Source: Orientallactaga sibirica
Lineage: Eukaryota; Chordata; Mammalia; Rodentia; Dipodidae
Assembly: GCA_036365145.1 (NCBI GenBank)
Contig: JAEOAD010000015.1
Span: forward strand, 1,178,001 to 1,242,000
Reading direction: 5' to 3'
DNA: 64,000 nt
Positions 38,011 through 50,039 of the stretch are shown here, piece after piece. Each line of letters starts with the position of its first letter. Positions within the stretch are counted from its first letter, which is position 1. The notes under the pieces are model-generated. The model saw nothing but the letters and a program-made list of their open reading frames with translations. It was not told the origin of the DNA and did not search any database. The position numbers and the translations under genes were made by a program.

Positions 38011-41000
38011 AGAGGGATCATCTACACCTTAGGTAAAGGTCAACAACTGCATTGAACAGAAGGATCATCCATTCCCGAGGTAAAGGTAAACAGCAGCATT
38101 GTAAGTAGGTATCTTCCATTCCTGAGGTAATGGTAAACATTTGCAATGCACACAGGTATCATCCCATTCCTTACATAAAAGTAAACACCTGCATGGAAAA
38201 GAGGGATTATCCATTACTTAGGTAAAGGTAAACACCTGCCTTGCACAAAGGGATTATCCATTCCTTACGTAATAGGTGAGCACATGCATTGCACAGAGGT
38301 CATGCATTACTTACGTAAAGTTCAACACATGCATTGAATAGAGGGATCATCCATTCCTTAGGTAAAGGTAAACAACTGCATTGCACAGAGGGATCATCCA
38401 TTCCTTAGATAAAGGTCAACACTTGCCAGGCCCAGAGGGATCATACATTACTTATGTAAACGTAAACACCTGAATTGGTCAGAGGCATCTTCAATTCCTT
38501 TGGTAATAGTAAACACCTGAAATGCACAGAGGGATCATCTATTCCTAAGGTAAACGTAAGCATCTGCAATGCACAGAGGGATCATTAATTGCTTAGGTAA
38601 AGGTAAACACCTGCCTTGCACAAGGGGATTATCCATTCCTCAGGTAAAGATCAACACCTGCATTGAACAGAGGGATCATTCCTTAAGTAAAGGTCAACAC
38701 CTGCATTGCACTCAGGAAACATCCATTCATTTCGTAAAGGTAAACACCTGCATTGAACAGAAGGATCTTCCATTCCTCATGTAATAGTAAACACCTGCAA
38801 TGCACAGAAGGATATTCCATTCCTTAAGTAAATGTAAACACCTGCATTGCACAGAGGGATCATCCATTCTTTAAGTAAATGTAAAACCTGCGTTGATCAG
38901 AGGATTCATCCTTCCTTAGGTAAATGTAAAGACCTGCGTTGAAATCAGTTATCAGCCATTCCTTAGGTAAAGGTAAACATATGCATTGAACACAGGGATC
39001 ATCCATTCCTTATATAACAGAAAACACCTGCTTTCAAAAGAGGGATCATCTAATCCTTAGGTAAAGATCAACATCTGCATTGCACCGAGGGGTCATCTCA
39101 TTCCTTATGTAAAGGTAAACACCTGCATTGCACAGAGGGATTATGCATTCCTTAGGTAAAGGTCAACACCTGAATTGCACAGAAGGATCATCCATTCAAT
39201 AGGTAACTGTAAACACCTGCATTGAAAAGAGGGATCACCCATTCCTTAGATATCCGTAAACCCCTGCATTGAACAGAGGGCTCATCTTTTCTCTAGGTAA
39301 AGATCAACAACTACATTGCACAGAGGGATCATCAATTACTTAGCTATTGGTAAACACCTGCATTGAACAGAGCTATCATCCATTCCTCATATAACGGTAA
39401 ATGCCTGCATTGAGCCGAGGGATCCTATATTCCTTAGGTAAAAGTCAACACCTGCATTGTATAGGGGGATCATCTATTCCTTACCTAAAAGTCAACACCT
39501 GCATGGAACAGAAGGATGATCCATTCCTTAGGTAAAGGTCAACACCAGCATTGCACAGAGGAATCTTCCATTCATTAGGTAAAGATAAAAACCTCCATTG
39601 CACAGAGGAATCATCCTTTCCTTTGGTAAAGTTAAACACCTGCATTGAACATAGGCATCTTCCATTCCTTAGGTAATATTAAACCCCTAGAATGCACAGA
39701 GGTATCATCCATTCCTTAGGTAAAGATAAACACCTGCCTTGCACAGAGGGATCATCCATTCCTTAAGGAAAGGTGAACAACTGCATTGTACAGAGGGATC
39801 ATCCATTCCTTAGGTAAAAGGACAAACCCTGCATTGCACAGAGGTATCATCCATTCCTTAGGTAAAGGTCAACACCTGTCCGGCCCAGAGGGATCATCTA
39901 TTCCTTATGTAATGTTAAACACCTGTATTGCACACAGGGAACATCCATTCCTTGGGTAAAGGTAAACACCTGCAATGAACTGAGGGATTTTCCATTCCTT
40001 AGGTAACATAAACACTTTCAATGAACAGAGGGATCTTCCATTCCTTAGGTAACAGTAAACACCTGTAATGCACAGAAGGATTATTCATTCCTAAGGTAAA
40101 TGTAAAAACTTGCAATGCACAGAGGGAGCATCCATTACTTTGTTAAAGGTAAACTCCTGACTTCATCAGAGGGATCTTCCATAACTAGGTAATAGTAAAC
40201 CCCTGCATTGCACAGCGGGATTATCCATTCCTAAAGTAAAAGTCAACACCTGCATTGAACACAGGTATCATACATTACTTAGGTAAATTCAACACCTGCC
40301 TTCCCAGATGGATTATCCATTCCTTATGTAAAGGTAAACACCTGCATTGAACAGAGGGATCTTCCATTCCAGAGGTAAATGTAAACACCTGGAATGCACA
40401 GAGGGATCATCCATTCCTTAGGGAAATGTAAACACCTGGATGAACAGAGGGATCATCCACGCCTTAGGTAAGATAAACACCTGAATGGCACAGAGGGATC
40501 ATCCATTCCTTAAGTAGAAACCTGCGTTGAACAGAGGGATAATGCTTCTTTAGGTAAAGGTGAAGGTAAAGACCTACATGGAACATAGGGATCATCTATG
40601 CCTTAGTTAAATATCAACACCTGCATTGAACAGAGGGATCATCCAATCCTTAGGTAAGCTGAACACTTATATTGAACAGGTGTATCATTCATTACTTAGG
40701 TAAATGTAAACACCTGCCTATACAAGAGGGATCATCCATTCTTTAAATAAAGGTAAACACCTGCACTGCACACAGTAAACAACATTTCCTTTGGTAAAGG
40801 TAAACACTTGCATTGAACAGAGGGATCTTCCATTCCTTAGTTAATAGTGAACACCTGCAGTGCACAGAGGGATCATCCATTCCTAAAGTAAATGTAAACC
40901 CCTGCAATGCACAGAGCGATCATCCATTCCTTAGGTAAAGGTCAACACCTGCCTGGCCCAGAGGGATCATCCACTCCATATGTGAAGTTAAACACCTGCA

Positions 41001-44000
41001 TTGAACACAGGGAACATCTATTACTTTGGTAAACGTAAACAACTGCATTGAACAGATAGATCATCCATTGCTTAGGTAAAGGTAAACACCTGCATTGAAC
41101 AGAGGGATCTTCCATTCCATAGGTAATAGTAAACACCTGCAATGCACAGAGGGATCATCCATTCCTTAGGTAAGGGTAAACATTGCATTGCACAGAGGGT
41201 TCTTTCATTCCTTAGGGAATAGTAAACACCTGCAATGTACAGAGGGATCATCTATTCCTAAGATAAATATAAACACTTGCAATGCACAAAGTAATCATCG
41301 ATTCCTTAGGTCAGGCTAAAAATCTGCATCGCACAGAGGGATCGTCCATTCTTTAGGTAATAGTTAACAGCTACATGGAACAGAGGGATCATCCATTCCT
41401 TAGATAAGGGTAAGCACCTGCATTGAACAGAGGGATCATCTATTCCTTAGGTAAAGATCAACACCTGCATTTCACAGAGATATCATATTATTCCTTAGGT
41501 AAAGGTAAACACCTGCATTGCACAGAGGGAACATCCATTTCGTAGGTAATGGTAAACACCTGGATTGCATAGAGGGACCATCCATTCCATAGATAATAGT
41601 AAACACCTGCATTTAACAGAGGGATCATCCATTCCTTAGGTAATGGTCAATACCTGCATCACACAGAGGTATCATCCATTCCTTAGGTAAAGGTCAACAG
41701 CTGCCTGGCCCAGAGGGATCATCCATCCCTTATGTAAAGTTAAACACCTGCATAGCACACAGAGAACATCCATTCCTTTTTTTAAATGTAAACACCTGCA
41801 TTGAACAGAAGAATCATCCATTCCTTAGGTTAAGGTCAACACTTGCATTGAACAGAGGTGTCATATATTCTGTAGGTAAAGGTCAACATATTCATTGCAC
41901 AGAGGGATAACCATTCCTTAGGTAAAGGTCAACACCAGCATTGTACAGAGGGATCATCCATTCCAGAGGTATAGGACAACACCTGGATTACACAGAGGGA
42001 TCATCCATTTCTTAAGTAATGATCAACACCTGCATTGAACAGAGAGATCATCCATTGCTTAGGTACAGATCAACAGCTGCATTGCACAGAGGGATCACCC
42101 ATTCCTTAGGCATAGGACAACACCTGCATTGCAAAGAGTTATCATCCATTACTTAAGTAAAGATCAACACCTGCATTGAACAGAGGGATCATCCTTTCCT
42201 TACGTAAAGGTCAACACCTGACTGGCCCAGAGGGATCATCCATACCTTATGTAAATGTAAACACCTGCAATGCACAGAGGGATCATCAGCTCCGAAGGTA
42301 AATGTAAACACCTACCATGCACAAAGGGATCGTCTATTCCTTAGGTAAGGGTATACACCTGTATTGCACCCAGGGATCATCCATTTCTTAAGGAAAGGTA
42401 GAAACGTTGTTGGGAGAGAGGGATCATCCTTCTTTAGGTAAAGGTAGACACCTGCATAGAACACAGGGATCATCCATTCCTTATATAACGTTACTCACCT
42501 TCATTGAACAGAGGGATCGTCAATTCCATAGGTAATGATAAATAACTGGATTGCACAGAGGGATCATCTATTCCTTAGATAACGTTAAACACCTTCATTG
42601 AACAGAGGGATCATCCATTCCTTAGGTAATGGTGAACACCTATATTGCACAGAGGCATCATCCATTCATTAGGGAAAGGTCAACACCTGCATTGCACATA
42701 GAGAACTTCCATTACATTTGTAAAGGTAAACATCTGCATTGAACAGAGGGATCTTTCATTCCTTAGGTAATAGTAAACACCTGCAATGCACAGAGGGATC
42801 ATCCATTCCTAAAACAAATATAAACACCTGCACTGCACAGAGGGATCTTCCTTCCTTAGGTAATAGTGAACACCTGCAATGCACTGAATGATCATCCATT
42901 CCTTAGATAAATGTAATGACCTGCAATGCACAGAGTGGTCATCCTTTCCTTAGGTAAAGGTAGAAACCTGCGTTGGACAGAGGGATCATTGTTGTTTGGC
43001 AAAGGTAAACAGCTGCATTGAACAGAGATATCATCCACTCCTTAAGTAAAGGTAAACACCTGCATTGAACAGAGGTATCATCCATTCCTTAAATAACGTT
43101 AAACACCTGCATTGCACATAGGGATCATCCATTCCGTAGGTAAAGGTAAACAGTTGCAATGCACACAGTGAACATCCATTCCGTCGGTAAGGGTAAACAC
43201 CTGCACTGATAAGAGGGATCATCCATTCGTTAAGTAAAGGTAGAAGCCCTGATTGAATAGAGGGAACATCCTTCTTAGATAAAGCTAAACACTTGGGTTG
43301 AACAGAATTATCATCCATGCCTTAAATAACAGTAAACACCTGCATTGCACAGAGGGATCATCCCATTCCTTAGGTAAAGGTAAACACCTGCATTGCACAG
43401 CGGGATCATCCATTCCTTAGGTAAAGGTAAACTCCTGATTTGCATAGAGTGATCATCCATTCCTTAGGATAAGGTAAACACCTGCATTGAACAGAGGGAT
43501 CAGCCATTCCTTAGTTAATGGTAAACACCTGCATTGAACAGGGGAATCATCTATTTCATAAGTAAAGCTCAACACATGAATTGCACAGAGGGATCACCCA
43601 TTCCTTAGGTAATTCTAAACACTATCATTCTACAGAGGGATCATCCATTCCTTAGGTACAGGTAAACACCTGGATTGCACAGAGGATCATCCATTACTTA
43701 GATAGAGGTAAAAACCTGAAGTGAACAGAGGGATCATCCATTCCTTAGGTAATGGCCAACACCTGCATTGCACAGAAGGATCATCCATTCCTTAGGTAAA
43801 TGTCAACACCTGCCTGGCCCAGAGAGATCAACCATTACTGATGTAAAGGTGAAAACCTGCATTGCACACAGAGAACATCTATACCTTTTGTAAAGGTAAA
43901 CACCAGCATTGAACAGAGGGATCTTTCATTCCTTAGGTAAACACCTGCAATGCACAGAGGGCTCATCCATTCCTAAGACAAATATAAACACCTGCAATGC

Positions 44001-46200
44001 ACAGTGGGCTCATACATTCCTTAGGTAACTGTAAACAGCTGCATTGAACAGAGGGATCATCCATTCTTTAGATAAGTGTAAGCACGTGCATTGAACAGAG
44101 GGATCACCTATTCCTTAGGTAAAGATCAACACCTGCATTGCACAGAGCGATCATATATTTCCTTAGGTAAAGGTAAACACCTGTATTGCACAGAGGGATC
44201 ACCCAATCCTTAGGTAATGGTAAACACCTGCACTGGACATAGGGATTATCCCTTCCTTAGGTTTAGGACAACACCTGAATTGCACAGAGGGATCATCCCT
44301 TCCTTAATTAATGATCAACACCTGCATAGAACAGAGGGATCAACCATTCCTTAGGTAATGGTAAGCACCTGCATTGAACAGAGGGATCATCCATTCCTTA
44401 GGTAAATGTGAAAACCTCCTTGAACAGAGGGATCATCTATTCCTTAGTAAAGGTGAACAACTGCAGTGCACGGAGGGATCATCCAATCCTTAGGTAAGTA
44501 CAACAGCTACCTTGAACAGATGTGTCATTCATTCCTTAAGGAAAGGTCAACACCTGCTTGTTAGAGAGGGATCATCCCTTCATTATGTAAAGTTAAACAC
44601 GTGCATTGCACACAGGAAAGCCCAGTTACTTTGGTAAAGGTAAACAACTGCATTGAACAGACGAATCATCCATTGCTTAGTTAAAGGTAAACACCTGCAT
44701 TGAACAGAGGGATCTTCCATTCCATAGGTAATAGTAAACACCTGCAATGCACAGAAGGATCATCCATTCTGTAGATAATGGTAAACACCTGCACTGCACA
44801 GAGGGATCATCCATTCATTAGGTAAAGGTAATCACCTGCATTGAACAGAGGGGTCATATATTCCTGAGGTAAAGGTCAACATATTCATTGCACAGGGGGA
44901 TCATCCATTCCTTAGGTAAAGGTCAAAACCTGCATTGCACAGAGGAATCATCCATTCCTTAGGTATAGGACAACGCCTACATTGCACAGAGGGATCATCC
45001 ATTCCTTAAGTAAAGATCAACACCTGCATTGAACAGAGGGATCATCCATTCCTTAGGTAATGGTAAACACCTGCAATGCACAAGGGATCATCCCTTCCGA
45101 TGACAAATATAAATACCTGCATTGAACAGAGGGATCATCCATTCCTTAGGTAATGGGAAACACGTGCATTAAACAGAGGGATCATACATTCCTTAGTTTA
45201 AGGTAAACACCTGAATTGAACAGAGGGATCTTCCATTCCATAGGTAATAGTAAACACCTGCATTGCACAGAGGATCATCCATTACTTAGATAAAGCCAAA
45301 CACCTGCATTGAACACAGGGATCATCCATTCCTTAGGTAATGGTCAACACCTGCATTGCACAGAGGGATCATCCATTCCTTATGTAAAGGTAACAAGCTG
45401 CATTGCACACAGAGAATATCCATTCCTTTTGTAAAAGTAAACACAAGCATTGTCTAGAGGGATCTCTCATTCCTTAGGTAATAGTAAACACCTGCAATGC
45501 ACAAGGGATCATCCATTCCTAAGACAAATATAAATACCTGCAATGCACAGAGGGATCATCTATTCCTTAGGTCAAGCTAAAAACCTGCATTGCATAGGGG
45601 GATCATTCATTCCTTAGGCAATGGGAAACACCTGCATTGAACAGAGGGATCATACATTCCTTAGATAATGGTAAACACCTGCCTTGAAGAGAGGGATCAC
45701 GTATTCCTTAGGTAAAGATCAACACCTGCATTGCCCAGAGGGATCATTGCTTCCTTAAGTAAAGTTCAACATCTGCATTGTACAGAAGGTCATCCATTCC
45801 TTACGCAAAGGACAACACGTGCCTTTCACAGAGGGATCTTCCATTCATTACGTAAAGATAAACACCTCCATTGCACTGATGAATCATACTTTCCTTGGTA
45901 AAGGTAAACACCAGCAATGAACATAGGCATCTTCCATTCCTTAGGTAATAATAAACACCTGCAATGCACGGAGGGATCATCACATTCCTTACATAAACGT
46001 AAACACCTGCAATGAACAGAGGGATCATCCATTCCTTAGGGAAAGGTAAACACCTGAGTTGCACAGACGGATCATCCATTCCTTACCTAAAGGTCATCAC
46101 CTGCATTTTTCAGAGCCATCATCCATTCCTTAGGTAAATGTAAAGAACTGCATTGCACAGAGAGTTCATAAATTCATTAGGTAAAGTTCAACACCTGCCT

Positions 46201-46480
46201 GGCCAAGAAGGATCATCGATTCCTTAAGTAAAGGCAATACTTGCATTTCACACAGGGAAGATCCATTCCGTAGGTAAAGGTAAATACTGCACTGCACAGA
46301 GAGTTCATAAATTCCGTAGGTAAAGGTCAACACCTGCCTGACCAAGAAGGATAATAGATTCCTTAAGTAAAGGCAATACCTGCATTTCACACAGGGAAGA
46401 CCTATTCCGTTGGTACAGGTAAAAACCTGAATTGAACAGAGGGTTCCTCCATTCTTTAAGTTATAGAAAACACCTGGAAT
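46201..46480. repeat. Three-monomer tandem duplication in copy Y
   Basis: GGCCAAGAAGGATCATCG at 46201 and a diverged GACCAAGAAGGATAATAG at 46340, 139 bp apart, in the same monomer context as 32419/32559. Confidence 0.7.
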
Positions 46481-46639
46481 ACACAGGGGGATCATCCATT
46501 CCAAACGCAATGGTTAATACCTGCATTTCACAGGATCATCCATTCCTTAAGTCAAGGTAGAAACCTGCGTTGAATAGAGGGATCATCCTTCTTCAGGTAA
46601 AGGTAAATACCTGCGTTGAACAGAGGTATCACCCATTCC

Positions 46640-46690
46640 TTAGACAATGGTAAACACCTGCATTGATCAGAGTGGTCATCCATTCCTTAG
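46640..46690. other. Recombination junction between satellite blocks
   Basis: Up to about 46660 the sequence follows block P as at 32870 and 60110 (CACCCATTCCTTAGACAATG). From about 46670 it follows the SINE-flanking block instead (GTGGTCATCC, then GATATCAG as at 35200 and 49660). The doubled ATATGTTCCT monomer expected here is missing. The switch falls within one monomer and keeps the 47-bp phase. Confidence 0.65.
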
Positions 46691-46814
46691 ATATCAGTAA
46701 ACCCCTGCATTGAACAGAGGGCTTACCTATTCCTTAGGTCAAGATGAACACCTGCATTTCACATAGGAATCGTCCCATTCCATATGTAAAATTAAACACC
46801 TGCATTACCCAAAG

Positions 46815-46827
46815 GTATCATCCTTTC
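46815..46827. other. SINE-free counterpart site 2
   Basis: GTATCATCCTTTC sits between flanks matching both SINE sites: GCATTACCCAAAG on the left and TTAAGTAAAGATAAACACC followed by TGCCTTACACAG on the right. Confidence 0.65.
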
Positions 46828-47706
46828 GTTAAGTAAAGATAAACACCTGCCTTACACAGAGGGACCATCCACTCCTTAGGTAACTGTAAACACCTGCATT
46901 GAACAGAGGGATCATCCATTCCTTAGATAATGATAAACCTCTGCTTTGAACAGAGGGACCATCTATTCCCTTCGTAAAGATAAAAACCTCCCTTGCACAG
47001 AGGAATCATCCATTCCTTAGGTAAAGGTAAACATCTGCATTGACCAGAAGAATCATCCATTCCTTAGGTATATGTAAACACCTGCAATGCACAGAAGGAT
47101 CATCCATTCCTAAGGTAAATGTAAACACCTGCAATTCACACAGGGAACATCCATTCCTTAGGTAATGGTAAACACCTATATTGCACAGAGGGATCATCCG
47201 TTCCTTAAGTAAAGGTACAAACCAGTGTTGAACACAGGGATCATCCATCTTTATGTAAAGGTAGACACCTGCGTTGAACAAGATATCATCCATTCCTCAG
47301 GTAAAGGTAAACACCTGCATTGAACAGAGGGATCATCCATTCCTTAGACAACGGTAAACACCTGCAGTGAACAGATGGATAATCTATTCTTAGTTAAAGT
47401 TCAACACCTGCATTGCACAGAGGGATCATCCCATTCCTTAGGTAAAGGTAAACACCTGCATTGCACAGACGGATTATCAATTCCTTAGGTTAAGATGAAC
47501 ACCTGCCTTACACTAAGGGATCATCCATTCCGTAGGTAACTGTAAACACTTGCATTGAACAGAGGGGTCATCCATTCCTTAGATTTCAGTAAACACCTGC
47601 ATTGAACAGAGCACTCATCTATTTCTCAGGTAAAGATAAACACCTGCATTTCAGAGATGGATCATCCCATTCCTTTGGTAAAGTTCAACGCCTTCATTAC
47701 CCAAAG

Positions 47707-47719
47707 GTATCATCCATTC
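47707..47719. other. SINE-free counterpart site 3
   Basis: GTATCATCCATTC lies between TTCATTACCCAAAG and GTTAAGTAAAGATAAAC. Upstream monomers (GATTTCAG linker, CACTCATCTATTTCTC, CATTTCAGAGATGG) correspond in order to those left of the SINEs and closely match the 22.9-kb site. Confidence 0.65.
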
Positions 47720-49778
47720 GTTAAGTAAAGATAAACATCTGCCTCACAGAGAGGGATCATCCATTCCTAAGATAACGGTAAACACCTGCTTGGAACAGAG
47801 GGACCATCTATTCCTTAGGTAAAGATCAACACCTGCATAGCACAGAGGGATCATACAATTCCTTAGGTAAAGGTAAACACCTGCAATGAACAGAGGGATC
47901 ATCCATTCTTTAGATAAGGGTAAACACCTGCCTTGAACACAGGGTCATCTATTCCTTAGGTAAAGATCAACACCTGCATTGCACAGAGTTATCATCGATT
48001 CCTTAGGTCACTGTAAAAACCTGCATTGAACAGAGGGCTCTTAAATTACTTAGGTAAGGGTCGACCCCTGCATTGCCCATGGGGATCATACATTTCTTCG
48101 GTACAGGTAAACACCTACATTGCACAGAGGAATCATCCATTCCTTAGGTAATTGGAAACACCTTTATTGAACAGAGGGATCATTCATTCCTTAGATGATG
48201 GTGAACACGTGCATTAAACAGAGGGATCCATATATTCCTTAGGTAAAGATCAACACCTGCATTGCACAGAGCGATCATACCATTCCTTAGGTAAAGGAAA
48301 ACACCTGATTTGCACAGAGGGATCATCCCCTTCCTAAGGTAAAGGTCAACACCCACAATGCACATAGTGATCATCAACTCCTTAGGTAAAGTTAAACACC
48401 TGGATTGCACAGAGGGTTCATCCATTACTTATGTAATGGTAAACACCTAAATTGAACAGAGGAATCACCCATTCCTTAGATAATCGTAAACACCTTCATT
48501 GAACAGAGGGATCACCCACTCTTCAGATAACGATAAACACCTGCATTGAACAGACGGGTCATCTATTCCTTAGGAAAAGATAAACACCTGCATTGCACAG
48601 GGAGTCAATGAATTCCTTGGGAATAGGTAAACACCTGCATTTAACAGTGGTAACTTCGATTCCTTAGGTAAAGATCAATACCTCCATTGCACAGAGGGAT
48701 CATCCCATTCCTTAGGTAAAGGTAAACACCTGCATTGCACAGAGTGATCATCCATTCCTTAGCTAAAGATAAATACTTGCATTGTACAGAGGGATCATCC
48801 ATTCCTTAGGTAACAGTAAACATTGGCATAGAACAGAGGGATCATCCATTCATTAGATAACGGTAAACACCTGCATTGAAGAGAGGGCTCATTGATTCCT
48901 TAGATAATGGTAAACACCTACATTAAACAGAGGGATCATCTATGCCTTAGCTAAATATGAACACCTGCATTGCACAGAGGGATCTTCCATTCATTATGTA
49001 ATAGTAAACACCTGCAATGCACAGAAGGATCATCCATTCCTAAGGTAATGTAAACACCTGCAATTCACACAGGGATCATCCATTCCTTAGGTAAGGGTAA
49101 ACACCTGCATTGCACAGAGGGATCATCTGTTCCTTAAGTAAAGGAAGAAACCTGCGTTGAACAGGGGGATCATACTTCTTTAGGTAAATGTAAACACCTG
49201 CATTGAACAGAGGTATCATCCATTCCTTAGGTAAAGGTAAACACCTGCATTGAACAGATGGATCATCCATTTCTTAGATAACAGTAAACACCTGCAGTGA
49301 ACTTAGGGATAGTCTATTCCTTAGTTAAAGTTCAACACCTGCATTTCACAGAGGTATCATCAATTCCTTAGGTAAATGTAAACAGCTGCATTGAACAGAG
49401 GGATCATCCATTCCTTAGATAACGGTAAAGACCTGCGGTGAACTTAGGGATCATCTATTTCTTAGTTAAAGTTCAACACCTGCAATGCACAGAATGATCA
49501 TCCCATTCCTTAGGTAAAGGTAAACACCTGCATTGCACAGATGGATCATCAATTCCTTACGTTAAGATAAACACCTGCCTTACACAGAGGGATCATCCAT
49601 TCCTTAGGTAACTGCGAACACCTGCATTGAACAGAGGGGTCATCCATTCCTTAGATATCAGTAAACACATTCATTGAACAGAGAACTCACCTATTCCTTA
49701 GGTAAAGATGGACACCTACATTTCACAGAGGGATCATGCCATTCCTTATGTAAAGTTCAACACCTGCATTACCCAGAG

Positions 49779-49791
49779 GGATCATCCATTC
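49779..49791 (+). repeat. Left target-site copy of SINE 2
   Basis: GGATCATCCATTC, repeated without mismatch at 50027-50039. It is the same monomer position as in SINE 1. Confidence 0.78.
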
Positions 49792-50026
49792 TTTTTTTAA
49801 ATTTTTTTATATTTTATTTACTTATTTGAGAGAGAGAGACAGAAATAGGCAGGGAGAGAGAGAGAGAGAATGGGTGCGCCATGGCATACAGCCACTGAAA
49901 ACTAACTCCAGATGCATCCACCCCCTTGTGCACCTGGCTTACGTGGGTCCTGGAGAACTGAATCTCAAACCATGGTACTAAGGCTCTATAGGCAAGCTTT
50001 TCAACGCTAAGCCATCTCTCCAGCCC
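49792..50026 (-). mobile_element. tRNA-derived SINE, B2 superfamily-like, copy 2
   Basis: Same element and orientation as copy 1, at the same place in the large satellite unit. The head is at 50026, the A box region at 50004-50014 (TGGCTTAGCGT), the decayed B box at 49954-49964 (GATTCAGTTCT), the purine tract (plus strand) at 49827-49869, and the T-rich end with TTTATT (AATAAA on minus) at 49792-49827. I count about 20 differences from copy 1 over the ~155-base body, clustered at the B-box side and near the end of the body. The B box has two more mismatches than in copy 1, so pol III activity is doubtful. Confidence 0.88.
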
Positions 50027-50039
50027 GGATCATCCATTC
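50027..50039 (+). repeat. Right target-site copy of SINE 2
   Basis: GGATCATCCATTC, identical to the left copy, continuing into CTTAAGTAAAGATGAACACC as in the SINE 1 flank. Confidence 0.78.

Larger units (their letters stand above)
28661..40772. repeat. Large higher-order unit, copy X (with left lead-in)
   Basis: Marker order: CAGTAAACAACATTTCC-type monomer (29574), TAATTAATGA (30991), GAACAGATGTGTCATT (~31203), CCTTGAAAAGAGGGATCACG (~31899), ATAGGCATCTTC-like monomer (~32143), doubled ATATGTTCCT (32891 and 33660), SINE (35341), GAAATCAGTTATCAGCC (~38941), GGATGATCC (~39505), then the first marker again (40773). The same order is found in copy Y with different spacings. Monomer spacing is clean throughout. 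Confidence 0.75.

Noticed and set aside
35341..50026. Two independent SINE insertions at a preferred target
   Set aside because: The target motif is present in most monomers, so a coincidence in the same rare-variant monomer context is unlikely; co-duplication is simpler.
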